Counted from the stretch's first letter, positions 37,294 through 46,850 are shown. The stretch is 64,000 bases of DNA from Pseudomonas sp. MWU13-2100 (GCF_023242365.1 NZ_JALLIX010000009.1:62001-126000), one strand, 5' to 3'. Numbers and translations are program-made. The notes: generated by a model not told the origin, from the letters alone.

Positions 37294-37923
37294 ATGACAG
37301 CCAAACAGGCCCCCGCCCTGGATAACTTCCGGGCGATTGCCGATGCCATCGCCACGCTATTCTTTCCCCATGCCGAAGTGGTGCTGCACGATTTGCGCAC
37401 GCAGCGGATCGACTACATCGCCAATAATATCTCCAAGCGCGAGATCGGCGATGACGCGGCGCTGGAAGACATGCTCGAAGAGGGCATCAACGAGCGCAAT
37501 ATCGGTCCATACGAGAAACTCAACTGGGACGGCCAGAAAATTCGCAGCGTCAGCACCGTGCTGCACGACGCCCAGGGCACGCCGCTGGCGGTGTTGTGCA
37601 TCAACCTGAATATTTCCCTGTTCGAAAGTGCCAGGGCGGCGCTGGACCTGTTCCTCTCACCGAACAAACTGATCCCGCAACCCGATGCGCTGTTTCGTGA
37701 TGACTGGCAGGAGCGGATCAACACCTTCCTGCACAGCTGGCTGCGTCAACGACAACTCGGGCTGAACCTGCTGACCCGCGACCACAAGCGCGAGCTGGTG
37801 CTGGCGTTGCACGCCGAGGGCGCGTTCAAGGGCAAGAGCGCGGCCAACTATGTGGCCAACGTGCTGAATATGGGGCGGGCGACGGTGTACAAGCACCTGA
37901 AGGAGTTGAAGGCGGAGGTCTGA
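37294..37923 (+). CDS. dauR: YheO-like PAS-domain regulator DauR
   Basis: DauR represses dauBAR in P. aeruginosa, with relief by 2-ketoarginine. The 209-residue protein has an N-terminal YheO-like PAS domain (about residues 10-125) and a C-terminal helix-turn-helix (AANYVANVLNMGRATVYKHL, near 183-202). The start MTAKQAPALDN is preceded by GGAG at 8 bases and replaces a longer upstream reading. It is the last gene of the cluster. The palindromes before dauB and the nearby binding-protein gene are its likely targets (inference). Confidence 0.91.
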   Translation: MTAKQAPALDNFRAIADAIATLFFPHAEVVLHDLRTQRIDYIANNISKREIGDDAALEDMLEEGINERNIGPYEKLNWDGQKIRSVSTVLHDAQGTPLAVLCINLNISLFESARAALDLFLSPNKLIPQPDALFRDDWQERINTFLHSWLRQRQLGLNLLTRDHKRELVLALHAEGAFKGKSAANYVANVLNMGRATVYKHLKELKAEV

Positions 37924-38011
37924 GGGCGATCCATCGCCCAGGCGAACACCAGGTTTGTAGAGGTCTTGCCCAATATCGGTCAATACAAGAAGGTCTGAAG
38001 CCGGGCGCGGT

Positions 38012-38148
38012 TTTGTGGCGAGCGGGCTTGCCCGCGCTCGGCTGCGCAGCAGTCGCAAAACCTGTGACTGCGTTTTATCTGACACGATGAAGTCGCTGAC
38101 CTCAGGGGCGCTTCGCGCCCCAACGCGGGCAAGCCCGCTCGCCACAAA
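38012..38148. repeat. REP pair after dauR, TGTGGCGAGC class
   Basis: Perfect 25-bp inverted copies (38012-38036 and 38124-38148) are separated by 87 bp, between the convergent dauR and binding-protein genes. Confidence 0.82.
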
Positions 38149-38183
38149 TTTCGGCCAGGCCGAAGACATCAGTGCGCCAATAA

Positions 38184-38960
38184 TCAGTCGCCGTAGATAT
38201 CCGTCTTGAAGTACTTGCCCTCGATCTTCTGGTACTCGCCACTGGCGCGCAGCCCGTCGATGGCCTTGTTCAATTTGCTCACCAGCTCGGTGTTACCTTT
38301 ACGCACCGCGATCCCGGCGCCCTCACCTACGTACTTCGGATCCTTCAGCTCCGGCCCGACAAACGCGTAAGCGGCGCCACGGGGCATCGAGAGGAAATCG
38401 TCCAACGGGATGGTGTCGGCAAAGATCGCGTCCAGGCGTCCGGACGCCAGGTCCATGTAGATCTCTTCGTTGTTGCTGTAGCGCATCACCTTGATCCCCA
38501 GCGGCTCGAAGACTTCCGTGGCGTAACGGTCGGTGGTAGTGGAACGCTGCACACCGATAGTCTTGCCCTTGAGGCTGGCGTACTGGTCATCCACCACGGC
38601 GCCCTTTTTCATCACCAGGCGCGAGGAGGTGAAGTAGTACTTGTGGGTGAAATCCACCGACTTCTTGCGCTCGTCGGTGATGGTCATGGACGACAGCGCC
38701 GCGTCGATCTTCTTGACCTTCAAGGCCGGGATCAGGCCGTCGAACTCGCCTTCGATCCACTCGCACTTGACCTTCATCTGCGCGCACAGGGCATTGCCGA
38801 TGTCGTAGTCGAAACCGACGATGGTGCCTTCGGCGGTTTTCGAAGCGAATGGCGGGTATGCCGCCTCAATGCCGATGCGCAAGGTCGGTTCGGCGGCAAA
38901 CGCAGTGCTGCCGGCCAGCAGGCCCAATGCCAGGCCGCCGATCAGGGTGAATTTCTTCAT
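38184..38960 (-). CDS. Basic amino-acid periplasmic binding protein
   Basis: The 258-residue precursor has a signal peptide ([24 protein letters not shown]) and a HisJ/ArgT-type fold: [33 protein letters not shown] and [12 protein letters not shown]. These are hallmarks of lysine/arginine/ornithine-binding proteins. No permease or ATPase genes lie beside it, so it must serve a transporter encoded elsewhere. Its position by dauBAR and the related palindrome suggest uptake of D- or L-arginine for that pathway. Confidence 0.9.
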   Translation of the reverse strand: MKKFTLIGGLALGLLAGSTAFAAEPTLRIGIEAAYPPFASKTAEGTIVGFDYDIGNALCAQMKVKCEWIEGEFDGLIPALKVKKIDAALSSMTITDERKKSVDFTHKYYFTSSRLVMKKGAVVDDQYASLKGKTIGVQRSTTTDRYATEVFEPLGIKVMRYSNNEEIYMDLASGRLDAIFADTIPLDDFLSMPRGAAYAFVGPELKDPKYVGEGAGIAVRKGNTELVSKLNKAIDGLRASGEYQKIEGKYFKTDIYGD

Positions 38961-39027
38961 GCTGGAACTCCCGCTCTTTTATTTGAGGTGTGGTGGCAAG
39001 ACAGTAGAAGGAAGACGATAAGGCTAT

Positions 39028-39066
39028 TTTGTACTTATAAGTCCATCGTGGACTTATAAGTACAAA
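39028..39066. promoter_or_regulatory. 18-bp-arm perfect palindrome, candidate DauR operator
   Basis: The arm TTTGTACTTATAAGTCCA (39028-39045) and its exact reverse complement (39049-39066) flank TCG. It ends 67 bp upstream of the binding-protein start codon. It contains AAGTCCAT, as in the dauB palindrome. Confidence 0.75.
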
Positions 39067-39210
39067 TCGTCAACGAGCAAATGCGTGCGCTTTGTCAGAA
39101 AGCCACGCACAGATGAATATTTGAAGGTGGGATACGAGAGGGACTGTTAGTCCTGCGGCGCCTGCTGGCGATGGGGCCCGGGAGCCCAGCGTCAAGCAAA
39201 CGACAAGCGG

Positions 39211-39660
39211 CTACTTCCAGCGTTCTGCCGCCGCCTGGTCGCTGGCGCGACCTTCTACCCAGTGCGGGCCCTCGGCGGTGGTTTCCTTTTTCCAGAACGG
39301 GGCCTGGGTTTTCAGGTAATCCATGACGAAATTGCAGGCATCGAACGCGGCCTGGCGATGGGCACTGGTGACCCCGACAAACACAATGGGCTCGCCCGGC
39401 TCCAGGGCACCAACCCGGTGCAGCACCTCCAGCCCAAGCAACGGCCAGCGCTCCCGAGCTTGCGCCACGATCTTGCCCAGGGCCTTTTCGGTCATTCCCG
39501 GATAATGCTCGAGGAACATCCCGGCCACTTCATGCCCATCGTTGAAATCGCGCACGTAGCCGACAAAACTCACTACCGCGCCGATTCCCAGGTTGGCGGC
39601 ATGCAAGGCATTCACCTCAGCCCCCGGATCGAATGCTTGCACCTGCACGCGAATCGCCAT
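39211..39660 (-). CDS. moaE: Molybdopterin synthase large subunit
   Basis: MoaE is the catalytic subunit that uses thiocarboxylated MoaD to convert cPMP to molybdopterin. The 149-residue protein has GAVVSFVGYVRDFNDG, FLEHYPGMTEK and the active-site Lys region APFWKKE. Its start follows the moaD stop by one base. It is the last gene of moaC-moaD-moaE. Confidence 0.95.
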   Translation of the reverse strand: MAIRVQVQAFDPGAEVNALHAANLGIGAVVSFVGYVRDFNDGHEVAGMFLEHYPGMTEKALGKIVAQARERWPLLGLEVLHRVGALEPGEPIVFVGVTSAHRQAAFDACNFVMDYLKTQAPFWKKETTAEGPHWVEGRASDQAAAERWK

Positions 39661-39661
39661 C

Positions 39662-39904
39662 TCAGCCTCCGGTCACCGTAGGGAAAAACGCCACTTCGTC
39701 GCCATCGGCCAACGGCTCGACGAGGGCGCACAGGTCTTCGTTGCGCGCGCACATCAAGTTTTGTTCGCCGAGGACCTGCATGCCTTCGCGCAGGAGCAGA
39801 AGCCGGCGGACATCATCGACGCTGGCGAAGTCCCCTTCCACCACCAACTCATCCACTCCGAGCACCTCACGGTAACGGGCAAAGAACTTCACCACGACCT
39901 TCAT
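39662..39904 (-). CDS. moaD: Molybdopterin synthase sulfur carrier subunit
   Basis: MoaD is the ubiquitin-like sulfur carrier of molybdopterin synthase. The 80-residue protein ends in the required Gly-Gly (VTGG), where the thiocarboxylate forms. It begins [16 protein letters not shown] and overlaps the moaC stop by 4 bases (ATGA). Confidence 0.95.
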   Translation of the reverse strand: MKVVVKFFARYREVLGVDELVVEGDFASVDDVRRLLLLREGMQVLGEQNLMCARNEDLCALVEPLADGDEVAFFPTVTGG

Positions 39905-40374
39905 GGCGCATCCGCCAGGTAGTGCCCGCTCTTGCCGCCGAGCTTTTCCAGCAAGCAGACGTTTTCGATGATCATGCCGCGATCCACTGCCTTGCACATG
40001 TCATAGATGGTCAGCGCGGCGACACTGGCCGCGGTCAGCGCTTCCATCTCCACCCCGGTCTGCCCGGACAGCTTGCAGCGCGCGACGATGCGCACGGCAT
40101 CCTCACCATCGGCGTTCAGCTCGACCTTGATACTGGTGAGCATCAGCGGATGACACAAGGGAATCAGGTCGGAGGTTTTCTTCGCCGCCTGGATACCGGC
40201 GATCCGCGCCACGGCGAACACATCGCCCTTGGGGTGGCCGCCGCTGACGATCATTTGCAGGGTTTCGGGCAACATGCGCACGCGAGCCTGGGCCACCGCC
40301 TCGCGGAAAGTCACAGCCTTGTCGGTGACGTCGACCATATTGGCGCGACCTTGGGAATCGAGATGAGTCAGCAC
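39901..40374 (-). CDS. moaC: Cyclic pyranopterin monophosphate synthase
   Basis: MoaC converts the MoaA product to cyclic pyranopterin monophosphate. The 157-residue protein has the active-site motif [13 protein letters not shown] and [11 protein letters not shown]. The GTG start is preceded by AGGAG and decides the N-terminus. moaA and moaB are not in the window. Confidence 0.96.
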   Translation of the reverse strand: MLTHLDSQGRANMVDVTDKAVTFREAVAQARVRMLPETLQMIVSGGHPKGDVFAVARIAGIQAAKKTSDLIPLCHPLMLTSIKVELNADGEDAVRIVARCKLSGQTGVEMEALTAASVAALTIYDMCKAVDRGMIIENVCLLEKLGGKSGHYLADAP

Positions 40375-40466
40375 AGCGATACTCCTGATCAGGAGCGTCG
40401 ATTGTAAACCCGCGAGTCAGCTTTGTGCGACCACCGAAAAGCCGGTGATAGCACACGGACTCAATG

Positions 40467-40549
40467 TCGTAGCCGGCTGGCCGGCGATGGCGCCCGAATA
40501 GGCACCGCAAGGCTCAAGGGCCTCATCGCCGGCAAGCCAGCTCCCGCAG
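40467..40549. repeat. REP-like inverted pair upstream of moaC
   Basis: GTAGCCGGCTGGCCGGCGATGG and CATCGCCGGCAAGCCAGCTCC form an imperfect inverted pair. It is the same family as the pair at 21,815-21,897. Confidence 0.65.
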
Positions 40550-40613
40550 GGATTGCGCCAATACGATATTTTGCGGTGATACGCGGACTTGTAGGTGCCG
40601 CAATACTACGGAC

Positions 40614-40641
40614 AAAAAAGGGCGGCCACTTGGCCGCCCTT
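40614..40641 (-). terminator. Rho-independent terminator after the PhoH gene
   Basis: AAGGGCGGCCA pairs with TGGCCGCCCTT and is followed on the minus strand by six T. It ends the phoH-like transcript. Confidence 0.88.
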
Positions 40642-40655
40642 GGTTGTGCATGGGA

Positions 40656-42050
40656 TTACAGGTGGGATTCGGCGTATTCGGCCAGGATCGAACGCGGCAC
40701 GCCCTGCAGGGTGATGTGTACGCCGTTCGGGAAGTCCTTGAAACGTTCGGTCAGGTAGGTCAGCCCGGAGCTGGTCGCGGACAGGTAAGGGGTGTCGATC
40801 TGTGCCAGGTTGCCCAGGCACACCACTTTGGAACCGGCACCGGCACGGGTGATGATGGTTTTCATCTGGTGCGGCGTCAGGTTCTGGCATTCATCGATCA
40901 GGATCAGGCTCTGCTGGAAGCTGCGACCGCGGATGTAGTTCAGGGATTTGAACTGCAATGGCACCTTGCTGAGGATGTAGTCGACGCTGCCATGGGTGCT
41001 TTCGTCATCCATGTGCAAGGCTTCGAGGTTGTCAGTAATCGCCCCCAGCCAAGGCTCCATCTTCTCCGCCTCGGTGCCGGGCAGAAAGCCGATTTCCTGG
41101 TCCAGGCCCTGCACGCTGCGGGTCGCGATAATGCGCCGGTAGCGCTTGCTGACCATGGTCTGCTCGATGGCGGCGGCCAGGGCCAGGATGGTTTTCCCGG
41201 AACCGGCGGCCCCCGTCAGGTTGACCAGGTGGATGTCCGGATCGAGCAAGGCGAACAGCGCCAGGCTCTGGTAGATGTCACGCGGTTTCAGGCCCCAGGC
41301 TTCCTGGTGCAACAGGGGTTCCTGATGCAGATCGAGAATCACCAGCACATCGGCGCGGATTTCCTTGACCCAGCCGACAAAGCCCTGCTCATCGATGATG
41401 AATTCGTTGACGTGCACCGCCGGCAAGTTGTCGGTCAGTTGCACCTGGTGCCAGGTGCGACCATGGTCCTGGCGGGTCTCGACCTTGCTGACACGATCCC
41501 AGAACGACCCTTTGACGTCGTGATAACCGTTGGGCAGCAAGGACACATCGTCGACCAACTGGTCAGTGCTGTAGTCCTCGGCCGCGATCCCGCAGGCGCG
41601 CGCCTTGAGGCGCATGTTGATGTCCTTGGTCACCAGGACCACCCGCAGGTCCTTTTCCCGCGCGTGCAGATCGATCAACTGATTGATGATGATGTTGTCG
41701 TTCAGGTGTTCAGGCAGCACCAGGTTCGGTTCGCTGCGCTTGCTCATCAGGATCGACAGCAGGCCCTTGGGGCCGCTCTTGCCACGCTGGATCGGCACAC
41801 CCAGCTCGACGTCCTCGGGGCTGGCGTCGCCCAGGGTCTTGTCGATCAGGCGGATCGCCTGCCGGCATTCGGCGGCAACGCTGTGATGCCCGCCCTTGAG
41901 CTTGTCGAGCTCCTCAAGCACGGTCATCGGGATGGCGACGTGGTGTTCTTCGAAATTGAGTAACGCGTTTGGATCGTGGATCAGTACGTTGGTATCGAGC
42001 ACGTAAAGGATTGGCTGGTTGGAAGAAGGAGTGCGTCCGTGATCATCCAT
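40656..42050 (-). CDS. PIN-domain PhoH family ATPase
   Basis: This 464-residue protein fuses an N-terminal PIN domain (about residues 12-150, starting YVLDTNVLIHDP) to a C-terminal PhoH ATPase with Walker A GAAGSGKT and Walker B LILIDECQN. PIN-PhoH (PhoH2) proteins of other bacteria have RNA-unwinding and ribonuclease activity and sometimes pair with a small antitoxin. No antitoxin-like small ORF overlaps its start here, so this looks like the stand-alone form. Confidence 0.92.
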   Translation of the reverse strand: MDDHGRTPSSNQPILYVLDTNVLIHDPNALLNFEEHHVAIPMTVLEELDKLKGGHHSVAAECRQAIRLIDKTLGDASPEDVELGVPIQRGKSGPKGLLSILMSKRSEPNLVLPEHLNDNIIINQLIDLHAREKDLRVVLVTKDINMRLKARACGIAAEDYSTDQLVDDVSLLPNGYHDVKGSFWDRVSKVETRQDHGRTWHQVQLTDNLPAVHVNEFIIDEQGFVGWVKEIRADVLVILDLHQEPLLHQEAWGLKPRDIYQSLALFALLDPDIHLVNLTGAAGSGKTILALAAAIEQTMVSKRYRRIIATRSVQGLDQEIGFLPGTEAEKMEPWLGAITDNLEALHMDDESTHGSVDYILSKVPLQFKSLNYIRGRSFQQSLILIDECQNLTPHQMKTIITRAGAGSKVVCLGNLAQIDTPYLSATSSGLTYLTERFKDFPNGVHITLQGVPRSILAEYAESHL

Positions 42051-42392
42051 ACTCGGTCACCTTTGTGGGAGCCAGTCGACGCAATACCTTGACGGTGCTG
42101 CGCCTCGAAGTGACCGCCGAATTCGCCTGTGAAGGGGCAGGCGTTCTGTGCACAAGTAGGGTCTTGTAAGACGCCACCTGTGTCGCAGGTTTCGGCGGTC
42201 TGACTCCGTAATACCGCAAAAGACATGACAGGAAAAAGCACTTTGACGTTTTTTTGAAGTTTATTTTTCAAGCTGACGAATAGCCCTTGGCGAGGCGCCC
42301 GCACACCGTTACAGTCGGAAGTCTGCCTGCATCGAAATCATCAGTTGATTTCCCCCCGGCCCAACAAATACGGGCTTGCGTACTTTTCCCTT
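42051..42392. other. Intergenic region upstream of the PhoH gene
   Basis: The 342 bp between the PhoH gene start and the 3' end of the NodB-like gene contain an AT-rich stretch near 42,230-42,275 that could hold the promoter. No gene, repeat or RNA was recognised. Confidence 0.35.
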
Positions 42393-43517
42393 CTAACGAA
42401 ACGCATCCTTGCACTCCTGCCAGCCGATTCCGCTTTCGGCAGTCTGCTTGAGCAGCCAGGGCAATGCCGTGCGTGCCTTGTCCTGGGTGTCATGGAAGAC
42501 GATGACGCCACGACGCCAGAGCAGCATCAAGGTCATCACCCGCTGCGCGGACTGCTCGGCGCTGAGCTTGCCGGTGGCATCCGCCGAATCGATGTCCCAC
42601 AAGGCGACCTGCAAGTGCTGCGCCTTGAAAAAGTCAGCGCCGTCGGCCCGCCGCTGCCCGTAGGGCGGGCGGAACAGCGCGGCATAGTTGTCCGGCAAGG
42701 CGCCCTGCACCAGCGCGACACTGCGCAGGATCGAATCCTCCCAGTCCTGCCATTGACTGTGGGAACGGTACTGCCAGCCTTCCACGCCCACGCATTGCTG
42801 GCGGTAAAGCTCGCGCACCGCTGGCATCGAGGTCTTGTCCAGGCGCGTCTGCAAGGCATTGCCGAGGACAAAGAACAGTCCGTTCATCTTCTGTTTGCGC
42901 AGGTAGTCGGCCAACTCGTCGGTATTGCCCTGGGCCATCGTCGGCCCGCCTTCGAAGGTCAGCAGGAACAGGCGGTCGTTGAACCCTTCGCCATTGCGCT
43001 CGTGATCACCCATCAGCTGGATCTCGCTGCTGGTCTGCGGCAATAGCGCGGCCAGGCGCAGCTGCTCGTCCAGATAACGTTCATTGAATGCCCGGGCCGG
43101 CTCGGCCCAGCGCGCATAAAAGGAGTCATCGGCGACCCGGAACTTGCCGGCGGCTTTTTGCAGGCTGTCCATGTCCTCGACGTAGAAACAGAAGGACGCG
43201 TCTTCTTCACAACTCTGCTGGGCGGCGTTGTAGCTGGTCAGCAGGCGCTGCCACATGCGCTGGCGCACCGCGTCGATGGAGACCATGTTGATCTGCTTGA
43301 GCCCCAGGCGCTTTTTCAGGGCCGGCTCATCGAGCAGCTCGCTGACCAGCAGCAGGTGGGCGAACATCAGGATTTCCGCGCGCGAGGCGACATCGAACAG
43401 TGCCGGGCTGCTCAGCTGTTCGGGCCAGGTGCTGCGATCCAGGGTCGCGGGGTCGTTCGGCGCGGCAACGGCGGCGAAACAGGTCAGCAGGGCCGAGAAG
43501 AAAAGAACGATACGCAA
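42393..43517 (-). CDS. NodB-like polysaccharide deacetylase with altered motifs
   Basis: The 374-residue precursor has a signal peptide (MRIVLFFSALLTCFAAVAA). The C-terminal half is NodB-like: LTFEGGPT at the place of the usual TFDDGP, RSHSQW at motif 2, RPPYGQ (motif 3) and VIVFHD (motif 5). The usual Asp-Asp is Glu-Gly, and the second His of motif 2 is missing. The N-terminal 180 residues resemble no domain I recognise. Translation starts at TTG with an ideal GGAGG site 7 bases upstream. It is located two genes from the alginate operon, but a role there is not shown. Confidence 0.85.
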   Translation of the reverse strand: MRIVLFFSALLTCFAAVAAPNDPATLDRSTWPEQLSSPALFDVASRAEILMFAHLLLVSELLDEPALKKRLGLKQINMVSIDAVRQRMWQRLLTSYNAAQQSCEEDASFCFYVEDMDSLQKAAGKFRVADDSFYARWAEPARAFNERYLDEQLRLAALLPQTSSEIQLMGDHERNGEGFNDRLFLLTFEGGPTMAQGNTDELADYLRKQKMNGLFFVLGNALQTRLDKTSMPAVRELYRQQCVGVEGWQYRSHSQWQDWEDSILRSVALVQGALPDNYAALFRPPYGQRRADGADFFKAQHLQVALWDIDSADATGKLSAEQSAQRVMTLMLLWRRGVIVFHDTQDKARTALPWLLKQTAESGIGWQECKDAFR

Positions 43518-43825
43518 AAGGGGGCCTCCATTTCAGATCCCGCGGCGCACTATAGCCGATCTGACGACCGGAGCCTTTGTGGTGGCTGTTCCGGCCTATT
43601 CGCGGGCAAGCTCCGCTCCCACAGGTTTTCAGCCGTTCACAAAATGTCGGTACGTCTCAGGACTGATGTGGGAGCGGAGCTTGTCGGATCGCCGCACCGC
43701 CGCGCAGAGGCCCTCAATATCAACAAAGATCGCCCAGACCAACCACACAGCGGCTATCGCCATCATAGGTGGAGTCAAACCGCCCGAGCCCCTAGAATCC
43801 CCCGACGATTAAAGGAGACGACTTC
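43518..43825. other. Divergent region before yaaA
   Basis: This 308-bp gap contains a REP pair (43599-43708) and the ribosome site AAAGGAG of yaaA. No promoter was assigned. Confidence 0.35.
43599..43708. repeat. REP pair between NodB-like gene and yaaA
   Basis: A canonical left unit (43599-43623) and a longer variant right unit (43668-43708, containing GTCGGATCGCCGCACCGCCGCG) belong to the GTGGGAGC class. Confidence 0.75.
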
Positions 43826-44605
43826 ATGCTGATGGTGATTTCCCCCGCCAAGACCCTCGATTTCGAAACACCGGCGGTGACCCGGCGCTTCACCCAACCG
43901 CAATACCTGGACCATTCCCAGGAGTTGATCGAGCAACTGCGCAGCCTGACCCCGGCGCAGATCAGCGAGCTGATGCATGTCTCCGACAAGATCGGTGGCC
44001 TCAACGCCGCGCGTTTCGGCAGCTGGACCCCGGCGTTCACTCCGGACAACGCCAAACAGGCGCTGCTGGCGTTCAAGGGCGACGTCTACACCGGCCTCAA
44101 CGCCGAAGACTTCAGCGACGCCGACTTCGACTACGCCCAGACCCACCTGCGCATGCTCTCCGGCCTCTATGGCCTGTTGCGCCCACTGGACCTGATGCAG
44201 CCCTATCGCCTGGAAATGGGCAGCAAATTCGCCAATGCCCGGGGCAAGGACCTCTACGCGTTCTGGGGCACGCGCATCAGCGAATGGCTCAATGAAGCCC
44301 TGGCCGAGCAAGGTGATGACGTGCTGCTGAACCTGGCGTCGAACGAGTATTTCTCGGCGGTCAAACGCTCGGCCCTGAACGCGCGCATCGTCAATACCGA
44401 ATTCCGCGACCAGAAGAACGGCCAGTACAAGATCATCAGTTTCTACGCGAAAAAGGCCCGCGGAATGATGGCGCGCTTCGTGATCCGGGAACGCCTCCAG
44501 AACCCGGAGCAATTGAAGACGTTCGACGAACAAGGCTACCGCTTCAGCGCCGAACTCTCCAAGGCGGACAACCTGGTGTTTTTGCGCGATCACGCACCGG
44601 AGTAA
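43826..44605 (+). CDS. yaaA: Peroxide stress protein YaaA
   Basis: YaaA lowers free intracellular iron and protects DNA during peroxide stress in E. coli. The 259-residue protein has the family start [34 protein letters not shown] and the C-terminal [14 protein letters not shown] good AAAGGAG site precedes the ATG. A near-perfect REP hairpin follows its stop. It lies just upstream of the algD control region. Confidence 0.95.
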   Translation: MLMVISPAKTLDFETPAVTRRFTQPQYLDHSQELIEQLRSLTPAQISELMHVSDKIGGLNAARFGSWTPAFTPDNAKQALLAFKGDVYTGLNAEDFSDADFDYAQTHLRMLSGLYGLLRPLDLMQPYRLEMGSKFANARGKDLYAFWGTRISEWLNEALAEQGDDVLLNLASNEYFSAVKRSALNARIVNTEFRDQKNGQYKIISFYAKKARGMMARFVIRERLQNPEQLKTFDEQGYRFSAELSKADNLVFLRDHAPE

Positions 44606-44637
44606 CGTCGCCCATCAGTGAGAGCGCGTCATCATTC

Positions 44638-44695
44638 TTCGCGGGCAAGCTCCGCTCCCATCAGAACTGATGTGGGAGCGGAGCTTGCCCGCGAA
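44638..44695. repeat. REP hairpin after yaaA
   Basis: Perfect 23-bp inverted copies (44638-44660 and 44673-44695) are only 12 bp apart and would fold into one long hairpin, possibly ending yaaA transcription. Confidence 0.85.
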
Positions 44696-45034
44696 GAGGC
44701 CGCAACAGGCACCACACTCGACCCAGCCACACACTTCTGTACCCTGCCCCCACTTAGCGCATTACACGCAATGTGTAACCTCAACAAATCCGCGCCAAAC
44801 CGCAATTATTTGACGCCAATAAACCGCCTGTTACAACCATGAAAATTCTTTCACTCGACATTTACAATTTTTTTGAGTAGTGGCACGCGATTTTTTTCCC
44901 GATAGTGGCAAACCACCATCTCGGCATTTTCAATCCCTATAACTAAAGGGCGAAACGGAAAGTGCTATCAATATGAAGCCGTGCCATCTTTCATCATATT
45001 CCCAGCAATTCCAGGAAACAGGATGAGCGGACCG

Positions 45035-45062
45035 GAACTTATGTTCCAAAACATCGCTCATA
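45035..45062 (+). promoter_or_regulatory. AlgU (sigma-22) promoter of algD
   Basis: GGAACTT with GAACTT at 45035-45040 and TCATA at 45058-45062, 17 bp apart, match the AlgU/RpoE consensus GAACTT-N16/17-TCtgA. P. aeruginosa algD has the same kind of promoter. Transcription would begin near 45,069. Confidence 0.75.
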
Positions 45063-45198
45063 CCACCCGTAACGATTCTCACAGAGCCTGTAAGAGAAGA
45101 CTTACATGGAGACGGGATGAAATGTTTAAGTTGCCAACAGCGACTTACAACCGCGACCCACACTTTCAACCGACAGTAAAGGACAGGAGATACGCACC

Positions 45199-45306
45199 AT
45201 GATATCCCCTACACAGGCCAAGGCAGGCCCTCAGACCAAGCAGCTGCAAGGCGACTATAACCTGTTGATCCACAATAATTTTTCTGTGGACACAAGCAGG
45301 CTTTAG
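45199..45306 (+). CDS. Possible leader peptide ORF upstream of algD
   Basis: A 35-codon frame (MISPTQAKAGPQTKQL...) starts 9 bases after AGGAG and ends in TAG, all inside the predicted algD transcript. Five bases beyond its stop is a GC-rich hairpin. It has no similarity I recognise. It may be a translated leader or chance; conservation in related algD leaders would decide. Confidence 0.3.
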   Translation: MISPTQAKAGPQTKQLQGDYNLLIHNNFSVDTSRL

Positions 45307-45310
45307 GTAC

Positions 45311-45341
45311 GCCGGCAAAGGTCTTTCCGTGGAAGGCCGGC
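45311..45341 (+). other. Hairpin in algD leader
   Basis: GCCGGC arms (45311-45316 and 45336-45341) enclose an inner TTCC/GGAA pairing. There is no T run, so it is not a simple terminator. It directly follows the possible leader ORF. Confidence 0.45.
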
Positions 45342-45533
45342 CATATTCAAGGGCATACCCCTAATAACAAGGCCAGGCTGCGCACAACTTGAGTGCAATT
45401 ATTTGGCCACTCGACATTTATATGCCGGTATTCGGAGACGCGAGCGCTTTGGGCCGCCCTGCGAGTGCATCACGGTAACTGAGCACATTAACTCCGGCCA
45501 TTTAATGGCGTGATTAAGATAGAGGTAAATGCA

Positions 45534-46850
45534 ATGCGCATTAGCATATTCGGTTTGGGTTACGTCGGTGCAGTCTGTGCCGGTTGCCTGTCTGCACGGG
45601 GTCATGATGTGGTTGGCGTCGATATTTCCCAGGACAAGATCGACCTGATCAACAACGGCAAATCACCGATTGTCGAACCCGGCCTGGAAGCCCTGTTGGC
45701 CCAGGGGATTGCCACCGGCCGACTGCGCGGCACCACCGACTTCGCCGAAGCGATTCGCGCCACCGACCTGTCGATGCTCTGCGTCGGCACACCGAGCAAG
45801 AAGAACGGCGACCTGGAACTCAACTACATCGAATCGGTGTGCCGCGAAATCGGTTTTGTCCTGCGTGACAAGACCAGCCGCCATACCATCGTGGTCCGCA
45901 GCACCGTGCTCCCGGGCACCGTGAAAAACGTGGTGATCCCGATCCTCGAAGACTGCTCGGGGAAAAAGGCCGGCATCGACTTCGGTATCGCGGTCAACCC
46001 TGAGTTCCTGCGCGAAAGCACCGCGATCAAGGACTACGACTTCCCACCGATGACCGTCATCGGCGAACTCGACAGCACCTCCGGCGACGTCCTCCAAACG
46101 CTCTACGAAGAACTCGACGCGCCAATCATCCGCAAGGACATCGAAGTCGCCGAAATGATCAAGTACAGCTGCAACGTCTGGCACGCCACCAAAGTGACCT
46201 TCGCCAACGAGATCGGCAACATCGCCAAGGCGGTCGGGGTCGACGGTCGCGAAGTGATGGACGTGGTCTGCCAGGACAAGACCCTCAACCTGTCCCAATA
46301 CTACATGCGCCCCGGCTTTGCCTTCGGCGGCTCCTGCCTGCCCAAGGACGTGCGCGCCCTGACCTACCGCGCCGGCGCCCTGGACGTCGAATCACCGCTG
46401 CTCAACTCGCTGATGCGCAGCAATGAAAGCCAGGTGCAAAACGCCTTCGACCTCGTCGCCAGCCATGACAAACGTCGCATCGCCCTGCTCGGCCTGAGCT
46501 TCAAGGCCGGCACCGACGACCTGCGCGAAAGCCCGCTGGTGCAACTGGCGGAAATGCTTATCGGCAAGGGTTTCGACCTGAGCATCTACGACAAGAACGT
46601 CGAATACGCCCGGGTCCACGGCGCGAACAAGGACTACATCGAATCGAAGATTCCCCATGTGTCGTCCCTGCTCAACGCCGACTTCGACGAGGTGATCGAC
46701 AACAGCGACGTGATCATCCTCGGCAACCGTGACGAGCGCTTCCGCGCCCTGGCCGAGAACGCCCCGCATGGCAAACAGGTCATCGACCTGGTGGGCTTCA
46801 TGTCCAAGGCCACCAGCACGAGTAGCCGGACCGAAGGTATTTGTTGGTAA
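45534..46850 (+). CDS. algD: GDP-mannose 6-dehydrogenase
   Basis: AlgD oxidises GDP-mannose to GDP-mannuronate, the committed step of alginate synthesis. The 438-residue protein has the NAD-binding start MRISIFGLGYVGAVCAGCLS and the catalytic Cys268 in GFAFGGSCLPKD, the same number as in P. aeruginosa. The start is preceded by AGAGGT; an upstream in-frame ATG lacks a site. It is the first gene of the alginate operon and is driven by an AlgU-type promoter. Confidence 0.98.
   Translation: MRISIFGLGYVGAVCAGCLSARGHDVVGVDISQDKIDLINNGKSPIVEPGLEALLAQGIATGRLRGTTDFAEAIRATDLSMLCVGTPSKKNGDLELNYIESVCREIGFVLRDKTSRHTIVVRSTVLPGTVKNVVIPILEDCSGKKAGIDFGIAVNPEFLRESTAIKDYDFPPMTVIGELDSTSGDVLQTLYEELDAPIIRKDIEVAEMIKYSCNVWHATKVTFANEIGNIAKAVGVDGREVMDVVCQDKTLNLSQYYMRPGFAFGGSCLPKDVRALTYRAGALDVESPLLNSLMRSNESQVQNAFDLVASHDKRRIALLGLSFKAGTDDLRESPLVQLAEMLIGKGFDLSIYDKNVEYARVHGANKDYIESKIPHVSSLLNADFDEVIDNSDVIILGNRDERFRALAENAPHGKQVIDLVGFMSKATSTSSRTEGICW

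Larger units (their letters stand above)
44606..45533. other. algD upstream control region
   Basis: This 928-bp stretch is markedly AT-richer than its surroundings. It has a REP hairpin at the yaaA end, a TTACAC-N5-GTGTAA dyad (44762-44778), an AlgU-type promoter (45035-45062), then a leader of about 460 bases with a short ORF and a hairpin. Long regulated upstream regions are known for algD in P. aeruginosa (AlgR, AmrZ and others). I could not place those sites with confidence. Confidence 0.6.

Noticed and set aside
40656..42050. PIN-PhoH considered as a toxin-antitoxin pair
   Set aside because: No small antitoxin gene overlaps or closely precedes its start.
44981..45202. A 73-codon frame across the algD promoter
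   Set aside because: It spans the AlgU promoter, lacks a ribosome site and has no coding character.
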